Origin: Pasteurella sp030783905
GTDB taxonomy: Bacteria > Pseudomonadota > Gammaproteobacteria > Enterobacterales > Pasteurellaceae
Length of the DNA stretch: 64,000 nt
Direction of reading: 5' to 3'
Assembly: GCA_051122655.1 (NCBI GenBank)
Contig: CP182107.1
Location: 992,001 to 1,056,000 of the forward strand
The position numbers and the translations under genes are program-made. Within the stretch, counting starts at the first letter, position 1, and each line of letters begins with the position of its first letter. The notes beneath the pieces are model-generated. The model did not search any database and had not been told where the DNA came from. It saw nothing but the letters and a program-made list of their open reading frames with translations. Of the stretch, positions 8,825 to 17,960 are shown in pieces.

Positions 8825-9775
8825 ATGCCTTTAACAACACCTACTGCCATTTTTTTAATGGGTCCCACCGCTTCAGGAAAAACGGACCTCGCTATTCAGC
8901 TACGTCAAACGCTCCCCGTTGAAGTCATCAGTGTTGATTCTGCCTTAATTTATCGGGGAATGGATATTGGTACCGCTAAACCGACTGCGAGAGAACTTGC
9001 CTTAGCCCCTCATCGTTTAATTGATATTTGTGATCCGGCAGAAAGCTACTCCGCAGCCAATTTTCGCCAAGATGCACTACGGGAAATGGCAGACATTGTT
9101 GCGGCTGGCAAAATCCCACTTTTGGTTGGTGGAACGATGTTATACTACAAAGCCTTATTAGAAGGACTTTCTCCGTTACCTTCTGCAGATGAAAAAGTGC
9201 GGTCAGACATTGAAGAAAAAGCCCAACAACTAGGATGGGCGACATTGCATCAAGAACTGACTAAAATCGATCCTATTTCAGCCCAGCGTATTAACCCTAA
9301 TGATTCACAACGTATCAATCGCGCGCTAGAAGTGTTCTATTTAACGGGGAAATCCCTTACTGAACTAAGTAAGCAAAAAGGTGAAAGCCTTCCCTACCAA
9401 ATTCTGCAATTCGCCATTGCACCAAAAGATCGTACAATCTTACATGAGCGCATTGCATTGCGTTTTCATAAAATGATCCAACAAGGGTTCCAACAAGAAG
9501 TCGAACCACTTTATCAACGTGAAGATTTACATTTGGATCTGCCTTCTATGCGTTGTGTGGGCTACCGACAAATGTGGGAATATTTACGTGGCGATTATGA
9601 TCATGATGAAATGGTTTTCCGTGGTATTTGTGCGACACGGCAGTTGGCGAAACGTCAAATCACTTGGCTACGTGGATGGAAATATCCAATTGAATGGCTA
9701 GATAGTTTAGCCATCGACAATGCCAAACAAACGATTATTCACGCTGTAACGAAGATAAGTCATTCAAAGGGTTAA
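8825..9775 (+). CDS. miaA: tRNA dimethylallyltransferase
   Basis: Adds dimethylallyl to A37 of tRNAs reading UNN codons, the first step to ms2i6A. The 316 residues equal the E. coli length with the start at ATG 8825, 4 bp after mutL; the longer upstream frame overlaps mutL and has no family support. P-loop GPTASGKT is at 13-20, followed by the DSALIYRGMDIGTAKP substrate loop and the RQLAKRQITWLR C-terminal motif. An uptake signal sequence lies inside the gene at 9195-9203. Confidence 0.96.
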   Translation: MPLTTPTAIFLMGPTASGKTDLAIQLRQTLPVEVISVDSALIYRGMDIGTAKPTARELALAPHRLIDICDPAESYSAANFRQDALREMADIVAAGKIPLLVGGTMLYYKALLEGLSPLPSADEKVRSDIEEKAQQLGWATLHQELTKIDPISAQRINPNDSQRINRALEVFYLTGKSLTELSKQKGESLPYQILQFAIAPKDRTILHERIALRFHKMIQQGFQQEVEPLYQREDLHLDLPSMRCVGYRQMWEYLRGDYDHDEMVFRGICATRQLAKRQITWLRGWKYPIEWLDSLAIDNAKQTIIHAVTKISHSKG

Positions 9776-9905
9776 AAAATAATTACGGTTCACTAATGAC
9801 AATAAATTAATTTATTGTTATATTGAGAATTGGAGGAAATACAGACTTTCTCTGTGTTTAGCTAGTTGTATCATTTTATTTATATTTAAAAGAAGGAAAG
9901 AAAAA

Positions 9906-10196
9906 ATGGCAAAAGGACAATCTTTACAAGATCCTTATTTAAACGCACTACGTCGTGAACGTATCCCCGTTTCTATTTACCTAGTAAATGGGATTAAACT
10001 ACAAGGTCAGATCGAATCATTTGATCAATTTGTTATTTTATTAAAAAATACAGTTAATCAAATGGTATACAAACACGCAATTTCAACCGTTGTGCCTGCT
10101 CGCTCAGTGTCTCATCACAATAATAGCAATAATTCCAATCAGCAGAATTATCAACAAGAGCAACAAACTGACAGTAACGTAGAAAAAGCAGAATAG
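9906..10196 (+). CDS. hfq: RNA chaperone Hfq
   Basis: Hexameric Sm-like protein that pairs small RNAs with mRNA targets. The 96-residue product has Sm1 ([20 protein letters not shown]) and Sm2 ([12 protein letters not shown]) followed by a Ser/Asn/Gln-rich disordered tail. A strong ribosome binding site (AAGGAAAG) precedes the ATG. The 130-bp gap from miaA holds an AT-rich stretch that may carry an own promoter. hflX starts 7 bp downstream. Confidence 0.97.
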
Positions 10197-10203
10197 TTTC
10201 AAG

Positions 10204-11550
10204 TTGAACACATTTATTGCAAGTGCGGTAGATATTCAGAATGAATCGACCGCACTTTCTTCATTCTCCTCCCAACATTCTGACGCTCCTTTTGATCGAG
10301 CGATCATTGTTCATTGTTTTTTGGCACAAGATCGCAATGATGATGACCTGCTAGAGTTCAAACTCTTAGCCAAATCAGCTAACGTTGATATTCTGTCCAT
10401 TATCACGAGCACTCGTCACACTCCACAAGCCAAATATTTTGTCGGACAAGGCAAAGCGGAAGAAATCGCAGAAGCGGTGCAAAATACGCAAGCGGATGTC
10501 GTCTTAGTCAACCATACTTTAACACCTGCACAAACTCGTAATTTAGAAAGTCTCTGTCAATGTCGCGTTGTGGATCGAACTGGATTGATTTTGGATATTT
10601 TTGCTCAAAGAGCACGTTCACATGAAGGTAAATTACAAGTTGAATTGGCTCAGCTTAAGCATTTATCGACTCGTCTTGTGCGTAGAAAAACAGGGCTCGA
10701 TCAACAAAAAGGAGCAGTAGGCCTACGTGGCCCCGGTGAAACACAATTAGAAACGGATCGCCGTTTAATTAAAGTGCGCATTGCTCAGCTTCAAAGCCGG
10801 TTAGTCAAAGTAGAAAAACAACGCCGTCAAAACCGCCAAACAAGGCAAAAAGCGGATATCCCGACGATTTCTTTGGTAGGCTATACCAATGCGGGAAAAT
10901 CAACATTGTTTAATTTCATTACCCAAGCCAATGTCTATGCGGCAGATCAGCTTTTCGCCACACTCGACCCGACTTTACGTCGCTTGCCAATCCAAGATGT
11001 AGGGACCACGATTCTGGCAGATACAGTAGGCTTTATCCGTCATTTACCTCACGATTTAGTTTCCGCATTCAAATCGACACTCCAAGAAACAACCGAAGCT
11101 TCGCTTTTATTACATGTCATTGATAGTGCTGATCCGCGTAAATTAGAGAATATTCACGCCGTTGAAACGGTATTGAGTGAAATTAATGCTAGCGATATTC
11201 CAACCTTGTTGGTCTATAACAAAATTGATCAACTGGATAACATCGAACCGCATATTGAATATGACCAAGAACAGCGCCCTATCGCGGTTTACATGTCTGC
11301 ACAAACAGGTTGTGGACTGCATTTATTATTAGATGCCATCCGTTTGCGTTTAAAAAATGAGATTGTCGATTTAAATCTAACCCTACCAGTTCACAGTGGC
11401 AAAATACGTCATGCTTTATACCAACAGGATTGTATTCAGCATGAACAGATTAATGAAAACGGGGAATTCTTATTAACCATTCGCATTGATAAAATCGCTT
11501 GGCTAAAATTATTGAAGCAATTTCCCGCGCTCGTCACCTTTATGAGTTAA
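10204..11550 (+). CDS. hflX: Ribosome-associated GTPase HflX
   Basis: GTPase that splits stalled or heat-damaged 70S ribosomes. The HflX N-domain (about 30-200) includes GQGKAEEI and LRGPGETQLETDRR; the G domain has P-loop GYTNAGKST at 226-234, DTVGFIRHLP and NKID. No ATG exists in frame before the conserved part, so I take TTG at 10204, giving 448 residues; it lacks a clear ribosome binding site, so the start is unsure. The first codons contain an inverted pair of uptake signals (10221-10257). It is 7 bp after hfq and ends in a good terminator. Confidence 0.93.
   Translation: MNTFIASAVDIQNESTALSSFSSQHSDAPFDRAIIVHCFLAQDRNDDDLLEFKLLAKSANVDILSIITSTRHTPQAKYFVGQGKAEEIAEAVQNTQADVVLVNHTLTPAQTRNLESLCQCRVVDRTGLILDIFAQRARSHEGKLQVELAQLKHLSTRLVRRKTGLDQQKGAVGLRGPGETQLETDRRLIKVRIAQLQSRLVKVEKQRRQNRQTRQKADIPTISLVGYTNAGKSTLFNFITQANVYAADQLFATLDPTLRRLPIQDVGTTILADTVGFIRHLPHDLVSAFKSTLQETTEASLLLHVIDSADPRKLENIHAVETVLSEINASDIPTLLVYNKIDQLDNIEPHIEYDQEQRPIAVYMSAQTGCGLHLLLDAIRLRLKNEIVDLNLTLPVHSGKIRHALYQQDCIQHEQINENGEFLLTIRIDKIAWLKLLKQFPALVTFMS
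10221..10257 (+). repeat. Inverted pair of DNA-uptake signals inside hflX
   Basis: AAGTGCGGT (10221-10229) and ACCGCACTT (10249-10257) form a perfect 9-bp stem with a 19-nt loop, starting 24 bp after the hfq stop and lying within the first codons assigned to hflX. No strong T-tract follows, so attenuation is possible but unproven. Confidence 0.85.
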
Positions 11551-11569
11551 CTAGGTGAAGTCACAAAAA

Positions 11570-11599
11570 GAAAAGGACAAATACAAATTTGTCCTTTTT
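11570..11599 (+). terminator. Bidirectional terminator between hflX and tyrR
   Basis: AAAAGGACAAAT / ATTTGTCCTTTT, a perfect 12-bp stem with a 4-nt loop, sits between the convergent hflX and tyrR. T-rich tails occur on both strands. Confidence 0.88.
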
Positions 11600-11603
11600 C
11601 ATC

Positions 11604-12557
11604 TTATTTATTGATACCATATTGTCGTAACTTATTGGCAATCGCGGTATGGGAAACGCCTAAACGCGTAGCTAATTTGCGGGTACTGGGGTATTGCTCA
11701 TAAAATTTCCGTAAGACTGTTGCCTCAAAGTTGCTCATGATTTCTTCTAAAGTTTGGTTGCTAAATTGTTCTAACGTCACAGGCATGACATCTTGCTCGA
11801 TCAAATTTAGCCCTTCAATGCTCAGTTTCCCCTCCCCCGCCAACGAGCAGGCACGATATAATGCATTATATAATTCCCGTACATTACCGGTCCACGGATA
11901 ACCTTGTAAATATTGAATAAAATGTGTATCAAAGTGCGGTATTGGCATCGCCAATTCTTGACTAATTTGGTGTACAAATACGTTCACTAAATCAGGTAAG
12001 TCTTCTTGGCGCTCACGTAATGGCGGTATATTAAGCGTTAACACATTTAAACGATGAAATAAGTCGCTTCGCATTTTGCCTTTATCCACATAATATTGCA
12101 AAGGCACTTGAGAAGTACAGATCACTCGAACATTCGCGTAGTGTTCTTTCTCTTCGCCAACGCGACGAAAGGTGCCATCGTTTAAAAAACGCAATAATTT
12201 GGCTTGTAACTCAAGGGACAATTCAGCCACGCTATCTAATAAGACGGTTCCGCCCTCTGCGTACTCAAAAAAGCCCACATATTCTGTCTCTTGCTCACGG
12301 CGACCAAACATTTCACTTTCCGCATCCTGTGTAGGCAAGCCAGCACAATTAACCGCAATGAATTTATGATGACGGCGAGGACTAGCAAGATGACATAATT
12401 TGGCAATCCGATCTTTTCCAGTACCCGTTTCACCTTGAATTAATAATGGTGCATCACTCATCGCAAATTTCATTGCTTGAGCAACCAGATTCTGCATTTT
12501 AGCACTCTGTGCGACAAGCCCAGCAAAAGGCGCATTCACACTTTCACTCAAGGACAT
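11604..12557 (-). CDS. tyrR: Transcriptional regulator TyrR, short Pasteurellaceae form
   Basis: Regulator of aromatic amino acid genes. The 317 residues contain an AAA+ domain with Walker A GETGTGKD (42-49) and Walker B GGTVLLDS, and a C-terminal helix-turn-helix (TRKLATRLGVSHTAIANKLR). It lacks the roughly 190-residue N-terminal ACT/PAS region of E. coli TyrR, and the place of the sigma-54 contact loop GAFTGA is occupied by EYVGFFEYA. Like the short H. influenzae TyrR, it should be a repressor only. Start: GAGGA lies 7 nt before the ATG. TyrR-like boxes lie just upstream. Confidence 0.92.
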   Translation of the reverse strand: MSLSESVNAPFAGLVAQSAKMQNLVAQAMKFAMSDAPLLIQGETGTGKDRIAKLCHLASPRRHHKFIAVNCAGLPTQDAESEMFGRREQETEYVGFFEYAEGGTVLLDSVAELSLELQAKLLRFLNDGTFRRVGEEKEHYANVRVICTSQVPLQYYVDKGKMRSDLFHRLNVLTLNIPPLRERQEDLPDLVNVFVHQISQELAMPIPHFDTHFIQYLQGYPWTGNVRELYNALYRACSLAGEGKLSIEGLNLIEQDVMPVTLEQFSNQTLEEIMSNFEATVLRKFYEQYPSTRKLATRLGVSHTAIANKLRQYGINK

Positions 12558-12603
12558 AACATTTCCTCATGCGTAAAAAATGGCTCTATGATAGCACCAA
12601 AAG

Positions 12604-12641
12604 TGTAAAGATTAAAGAAAAGCCGGAAAGATAACTTTACA
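12604..12641 (-). promoter_or_regulatory. TyrR-like operator boxes upstream of tyrR
   Basis: 12624-12641 reads CGGAAA-N6-TTTACA, matching 10 of 12 defined positions of the TyrR box TGTAAA-N6-TTTACA. A second, weaker site begins with TGTAAA at 12604-12609 (8 of 12). Both lie in the 86-bp gap before tyrR, suggesting autoregulation. Confidence 0.55.
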
Positions 12642-12643
12642 TT

Positions 12644-13720
12644 CTAGACTGTTTGCTTAGCTTTTGTTTTATGTGAACGAAACAGCGTACTTTTCAACTG
12701 CACTAAGAGTTCTTGTTGTATATGGCTCAAACGTGGTTTTTCGCCAGGTTGGAAAACTAAAGGACGGCAAAATTCCATGGCTTTAATACCCAAACGGGCA
12801 GTTAATAAGCCCACACCAATACCTTGCGCTGCACGTGCCGACAGTTTGGCGGTCAGGTCCTGTGACAACCAATCTAAACCAATATCTTGTACCACCTCTG
12901 TTGCCCCAGCAAAAGCAAGATTAAGGAGAACCATTTTTAATAACCGTAAACGACTCCAATAGCCTAGCTCAATACCGTAAATCTGAGCAATGTTATTGAC
13001 CAAACGGATATTACGCCAAGAGAGAAAAAACATATCGATTACGGCTAATGGACTCACCGCGACAATAACGGCAGCTTCCACCGCACTTTTGCTGATCAGT
13101 TTTTTAATTTGTACATCAAAAGGATGTAACACTATCTGACTAAATAAATGCGCGACTTCTTGTGCTGAATAGGCGTCATGCAATTGTTTTTGCCATTGGA
13201 TTAAACGTGGATCTTCCGAGGATAACTTGAGCATCTGTGCCATCTCTACGCACAATGCTTTCACCTGTTGATGTTTTTCAGGCGAAAAATCTTGTCCAAG
13301 ATTGACCGCACTTTCTTGTAATAGTTGTTGGCTTTTTTGTTGCAATGACAGTCTTTTCTTTAATTTAACAAGACGCAACCATTCTTTTCCAAGTGAGGAC
13401 ACACCTAATAGGACGACTAAACAGGTAACCAAAGAAAACGCAAAATAAATCCATTGATTCTGTTGCCAAGTATCCACTAACCATTGAATCGATTGGGCAA
13501 TAACGGCAAAAAAGAACAAAAGTGCAGTCAGCCCTCCCCCCGTTTTCCACCAACGAGAACGAGGTTGCACAATATGCTCAAAGGCATGTTCCACAGAGGT
13601 ATCCTCTATAGCTGGCGTCTCTTTTTCAATTTGCATCTCACCATGAAACTCGCGTTTAGGAGCAACATCCAGTTCCTCACTCTCCGTCTGTGATTCAGTA
13701 AAAAGACGTTTCTCGTTCAT
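12644..13720 (-). CDS. ycjF: UPF0283/YcjF family inner membrane protein
   Basis: Inner-membrane protein of unknown role, paired with ycjX in many gammaproteobacteria. The N-terminal 60 residues are charged and hydrophilic, followed by two membrane segments near residues 64-85 and 90-112, then a long cytoplasmic domain with a further hydrophobic stretch (AAVIVAVSPLAVIDMFFLSW). I start at ATG 13720, giving MNEKRLFTES and 358 residues. A GTG 12 bp upstream overlaps the ycjX stop as TAGTG and is the alternative. It is translationally coupled to ycjX. Two uptake signals lie inside (13080, 13315). Confidence 0.88.
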   Translation of the reverse strand: MNEKRLFTESQTESEELDVAPKREFHGEMQIEKETPAIEDTSVEHAFEHIVQPRSRWWKTGGGLTALLFFFAVIAQSIQWLVDTWQQNQWIYFAFSLVTCLVVLLGVSSLGKEWLRLVKLKKRLSLQQKSQQLLQESAVNLGQDFSPEKHQQVKALCVEMAQMLKLSSEDPRLIQWQKQLHDAYSAQEVAHLFSQIVLHPFDVQIKKLISKSAVEAAVIVAVSPLAVIDMFFLSWRNIRLVNNIAQIYGIELGYWSRLRLLKMVLLNLAFAGATEVVQDIGLDWLSQDLTAKLSARAAQGIGVGLLTARLGIKAMEFCRPLVFQPGEKPRLSHIQQELLVQLKSTLFRSHKTKAKQTV

Positions 13721-13731
13721 GTTCTCCCCCA

Positions 13732-15138
13732 CTAAAACTTATCCCCTAACAGAAACTGCAATACCGAGTCCATACGTAAGTGCGGTATATTTTCACCCGA
13801 TGCCAATAACTGTGGTTCAAATTGATCAAACTCAAATGCCTGATGTTGCCAAAAATTGGCTTGCGGTAATTTACTCGGTACAGACCCCGGATATAATGTC
13901 ACCAGCTGCTTATCTTTTGAACGTACACCACGTAGGGCTTTAAAACGTTGCCCATCTTGCGTAACGGTAACTTGTTCCGTCGCACGAATCGCAGCAATCG
14001 CAGTATAGTCAGTCGTAATGCCTTCATATTCCACATAACGCCCGCCCTCTTGAACAAGCTGACGCATCAGACTAATTAAATTGGGTAACTGGTCACTTGT
14101 AATATGATCGGCTTTCGTCGCAATAAACATCAGTTTATCGATACGAGGCGAAAATAAACGATTTAATAACGTGCGCTGACCATAATGAAAATTTTTAAAT
14201 AGCTGCTGTAATGCCTCTTGCATGTCTAAGAATGCTTGTTGACTATGATTTAACGGTGTTAAACAGTCAGCTAAGATCACTTGTCGGTCAAAGGTCGAAA
14301 AATAATCACGATAAAATGCTTTCACAATATGTTGGCGATAATATTCATAACGTTGCATCAAAACAGCAAAATAGGTATTTTGCTTTTTCGCCTTCATCAG
14401 TGTCTGCCAATCAGATGGAGAAAGATGTAACAATGGGAAAAACTGCAATGCTGGCGCCCCTTCCAATTCACCAGGTAACACGAAACGCCCCGGTTGAATA
14501 AAATGAAGTCCGCTTTCTTTGCAAGCAAGTAAATAATCCGTATAATTTTTCGCTAATTGCGCCAAAATATCTTCATCCGCTGTCGCATTGAGATCTAAAC
14601 GGCTCACCGACTCTAACCAATCTGTTGCTAAGTCTGCACGTTGGTTTTGTGTAATCCGTTGCATTTCCCCTGACCACTGCTGATAGTCCAAACTCAGTAA
14701 GGGTAAATCTAATAACCATTCACCAGGATAATCAAAAATATCAAGATAAAGCGTGCCTTTTTCTTTGATATGTCGCCATAATCCCGTATTTCGTTGATAA
14801 CGAATAGCTAACCGCGTTTCGCTCACCCCACGGGTAGAATGTGGCCAAACAGGAGGCTCTTGCATTAATCCTTTTACATTTTGTTCATAATCAAAACGCG
14901 GAATAGTGAGGTTCACCTGAGGAACGCGTTTTACGGCAATAATCGCGTAACGGCGTGCGGGTTCAAATAAGGGGATGTGATGATTATCTACTCGATTAAT
15001 ATGCAATAATTGATTGATAAAACTGGTAATAAACGCGGTTTTTCCACTACGACTCAGCCCTGTCACGGCTAGCCTTAAACGACGATCTAAGCCACGATTA
15101 ATGATTTCACTGACTTCTTTCTGTACATAATTTAACAT
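13732..15138 (-). CDS. ycjX: YcjX family P-loop protein
   Basis: Predicted P-loop nucleotide-binding protein of unknown cellular role (DUF463), stress-linked in E. coli. With the start at ATG 15138 the product is 468 residues beginning MLNYVQKEVSEIINRGLDRR, aligning well with E. coli YcjX (465). The P-loop GLSRSGKT is at 27-34; YLDIFDYPGEWLLDL and HFIQPGRFVLPGE are conserved blocks. The frame remains open upstream to 15219, but that ATG has no ribosome binding site. ycjF follows without a gap. Divergent from sapA. Confidence 0.9.
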   Translation of the reverse strand: MLNYVQKEVSEIINRGLDRRLRLAVTGLSRSGKTAFITSFINQLLHINRVDNHHIPLFEPARRYAIIAVKRVPQVNLTIPRFDYEQNVKGLMQEPPVWPHSTRGVSETRLAIRYQRNTGLWRHIKEKGTLYLDIFDYPGEWLLDLPLLSLDYQQWSGEMQRITQNQRADLATDWLESVSRLDLNATADEDILAQLAKNYTDYLLACKESGLHFIQPGRFVLPGELEGAPALQFFPLLHLSPSDWQTLMKAKKQNTYFAVLMQRYEYYRQHIVKAFYRDYFSTFDRQVILADCLTPLNHSQQAFLDMQEALQQLFKNFHYGQRTLLNRLFSPRIDKLMFIATKADHITSDQLPNLISLMRQLVQEGGRYVEYEGITTDYTAIAAIRATEQVTVTQDGQRFKALRGVRSKDKQLVTLYPGSVPSKLPQANFWQHQAFEFDQFEPQLLASGENIPHLRMDSVLQFLLGDKF

Positions 15139-15306
15139 TTGATCTTTCTTTTCTTCCGATTTACTCTGTGTCAATAAAAGATAATAAAAAAACCTGTGTT
15201 TTTTCTTAATCTGACTCATCTAAGATCAGCCGTAAGCCAAAAAGGATAGCTTATCCCTGCAATATATTTTACAATTCTCCGATAATTTATCACAAATACA
15301 CCAATT

Positions 15307-16998
15307 ATGTTGATTAGAAAAGTTATCTTTGCCTGTTTTCTATTTCTCTACTCGCATTTTGTTACAGCGGCGCCACGCGTGCCTAATGAGTTAACACAAA
15401 ATGGATTAATTTACTGTACCCATGCCACAGGCTTTTCGTTTAATCCACAAACGGCAGATGCGGGAACCAGTATGAACGTGATCACGGAGCAAATTTATAA
15501 TAAACTTTTTGAAACAAGTGATAATAGTGCAACCGTGATCCCCTCGCTGGCAGAGTCTTACCGTATTTCGGATAACGGTACACTAATTACCATTAACTTG
15601 CGTAAAGGGGTAAAATTTCATCATACCGAATGGTTTACCCCAAGCCGTGACTTTAATGCAGACGATGTCGTCTTTTCAATTAACAGAATGTTAGGCTATA
15701 ACAGCTATTTACCTACATTAGATGATGAATCCATTCATTATAGTAATCCCCAATACCGTATTTTTCATAAGCAAGCCAAAAAGATCCGCTTTCCTTATTT
15801 TGAAAGTATCAAATTAAATCAAAAAATTAAATCAATTAAAGCGATCACGCCCTACCAAGTACAGATTAAATTATTTCAAGCCGATGCATCGATTTTGTCG
15901 CACCTTGCGAGCCAATATGCCATTATGTTTTCACAAGAATATGCATTACAGCTGAATGCTGATGATAACTTAGTACAATTGGACTTATTGCCGGTTGGTA
16001 CAGGGCCTTACAAAGTACAAAACTATTTCCGCAATCAATATGTCAGGTTTATACGCAATGAGCACTATTGGAAAAAACCGGCCAAAATCCAAAATATTAT
16101 TATTGATCTTTCAACCGACCGCACTGGGCGCTTAGTAAAATTTCTCAACGGAGAATGCCAAATTGTCTCCTATCCAGAAGTCAGCCAACTCGGACTATTA
16201 CAAAATAAAAATGAGCATTTTTATGTAGATTTTGTAGAAGGTATGAACTTATCTTACTTGGCTTTTAATTTTAAAAAACCGGCGATGAAAAGTGTGAAAC
16301 TACGCCGCGCAATTTCACAAGCGATCAATCGCCATCGTATTGTACAAAGCATTTATCATCATACCGCAACGGTGGCAAATAACATTATTCCGAGTATCTC
16401 ATGGGCCTCAAAAGTTAATACCCCTGATTTTGCTTACGATTATGCACCAGAAAAAGCGCAGGCATTTTTACAAGATAAACAACTCCAGTTAACGATGTGG
16501 GTGATTAATGAAGAACAAGTCTATAATCCTTCGCCATTAAAAATGGCTGAGTTGATCAAACAAGATTTAGCCAATGTCGGGGTAAACGTCACTGTACAAC
16601 CCGTCACACGCACCTATCTGATTGAGCGTTTAAAATCCCATTCTGAAGATTACGATATGATTTTAGCCGGCTGGCTAGCAGGTAACCTCGATCCAGACAG
16701 TTTCATGCGTCCGATTCTAAGTTGTAATACCGTGAACGACATTACCAACTTTTCTAACTGGTGCGATCCTCTTTTTGATCATTTTATGGATAATGCACTC
16801 AATACGACCAATTTACGCCTACGTGCCAGTGAATACAATTTAGCGCAAGAACTTATTTTATCAGAAGTCCCACTGGTTCCTATCGCTAATGCGAAAAGGA
16901 TGTTAGTGGTTAGCCCCAATGTACAAGGCGTTAAAATGAGTCCATTTGGCAGTATTAATTTTGAAAACTTATCTTTACGTAAAGGAGCAAAACAATGA
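15307..16998 (+). CDS. sapA: Peptide ABC transporter periplasmic binding protein SapA
   Basis: Solute-binding protein of the Sap system, which imports or sequesters antimicrobial peptides and, in H. influenzae, haem (literature on the family). An N-terminal signal peptide (about 1-21, ending VTAA) leads a type-5 solute-binding domain with the usual YNKLFE, ADDVVFSINRM and GTGPYKV motifs. 563 residues, somewhat longer than E. coli SapA (547). It is the first of five sap genes; sapB overlaps its end by 4 bp. Confidence 0.95.
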   Translation: MLIRKVIFACFLFLYSHFVTAAPRVPNELTQNGLIYCTHATGFSFNPQTADAGTSMNVITEQIYNKLFETSDNSATVIPSLAESYRISDNGTLITINLRKGVKFHHTEWFTPSRDFNADDVVFSINRMLGYNSYLPTLDDESIHYSNPQYRIFHKQAKKIRFPYFESIKLNQKIKSIKAITPYQVQIKLFQADASILSHLASQYAIMFSQEYALQLNADDNLVQLDLLPVGTGPYKVQNYFRNQYVRFIRNEHYWKKPAKIQNIIIDLSTDRTGRLVKFLNGECQIVSYPEVSQLGLLQNKNEHFYVDFVEGMNLSYLAFNFKKPAMKSVKLRRAISQAINRHRIVQSIYHHTATVANNIIPSISWASKVNTPDFAYDYAPEKAQAFLQDKQLQLTMWVINEEQVYNPSPLKMAELIKQDLANVGVNVTVQPVTRTYLIERLKSHSEDYDMILAGWLAGNLDPDSFMRPILSCNTVNDITNFSNWCDPLFDHFMDNALNTTNLRLRASEYNLAQELILSEVPLVPIANAKRMLVVSPNVQGVKMSPFGSINFENLSLRKGAKQ

Positions 16999-17960
16999 TC
17001 ATTGCTTTATTACGCCAAGTTTTCCTGATAATTCTGACTTTGCTGATTCTGTCTTTGCTCAGTTATATGATTTTAATCCAAGACCCTTTGAATGAAGAGT
17101 TAATACAACCTAATCTTCTACAAGGTTATATCTCACATATTGCTCGTCTTCTACAAGGCGATTTTGGTATTACTTACAACGGAGGTGATTCACTCAATGC
17201 GATTATCCAAACGGTATTACCGCCCACTCTTGAACTTTGCTTAAGTGCAATTTTACTTGCCGTGTTATTTGGCATCCCATTAGGGCTTATTGGCGCAATG
17301 AAAAGCCATACTTTCTTAGGCAAGGGAATTCGCACGATGTCAGCCTTAGGGTTATCCATGCCCGTATTCTGGATCGCACCTATTGCCTTGTATTTTTCTG
17401 CTATTCATAGTTGGGAAATTTCAGCGATTGGGCAATATAACTTACTTTATGCCATCAAACCCATCACCGGCTTTCCTATTATTGATGTTTGGTTTATGGA
17501 CGAATTTTACCGCACCAAAGTGATTCAAAATGTGCTACAGCATCTTATTTTACCCACTTTAGTGTTAACAATTTTACCCACAATGGAGATCACGAGAATT
17601 GTGCAGCAACGTGCGGAAGAAGTGTTGACGAAAAACTATATCAAAATGGCAATCACCCGAGGTTGGTCACAAAATAAAATTTTACGTAAACATGTTTTAC
17701 GCAATACACTTCCCTTATTAATCCCTCAATCAACACGTTTGTTTACACTTGTCCTAACTCAATGTATGTTAGTGGAAAGCACATTTGGCTGGCCCGGTAT
17801 CGGTCGTTGGTTAATTGATGCCGTCACGCAACAAGACTATAATAGTATCTCTGTAGGCGTGATCGTTATTGGCTTATGTATTATCATCGTTGATGTATTA
17901 TCAGAAAGTTTTGCCTTTATGCTCGATCCATTTAATAAGAAAGGCTGGTATGCAAGATAA
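16995..17960 (+). CDS. sapB: Peptide ABC transporter permease SapB
   Basis: Inner-membrane permease with about six hydrophobic segments. The conserved permease loop is seen near residues 205-235, where the chain reads EVLTKNYIKMAITRGWSQNK and then HVLRNTLPLLIP, the EAA-type contact to the ATPase. 321 residues, as in E. coli. Its start overlaps the sapA stop (ATGA) and its end overlaps sapC by 11 bp, so the five genes form one coupled unit. Confidence 0.95.
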   Translation: MIIALLRQVFLIILTLLILSLLSYMILIQDPLNEELIQPNLLQGYISHIARLLQGDFGITYNGGDSLNAIIQTVLPPTLELCLSAILLAVLFGIPLGLIGAMKSHTFLGKGIRTMSALGLSMPVFWIAPIALYFSAIHSWEISAIGQYNLLYAIKPITGFPIIDVWFMDEFYRTKVIQNVLQHLILPTLVLTILPTMEITRIVQQRAEEVLTKNYIKMAITRGWSQNKILRKHVLRNTLPLLIPQSTRLFTLVLTQCMLVESTFGWPGIGRWLIDAVTQQDYNSISVGVIVIGLCIIIVDVLSESFAFMLDPFNKKGWYAR

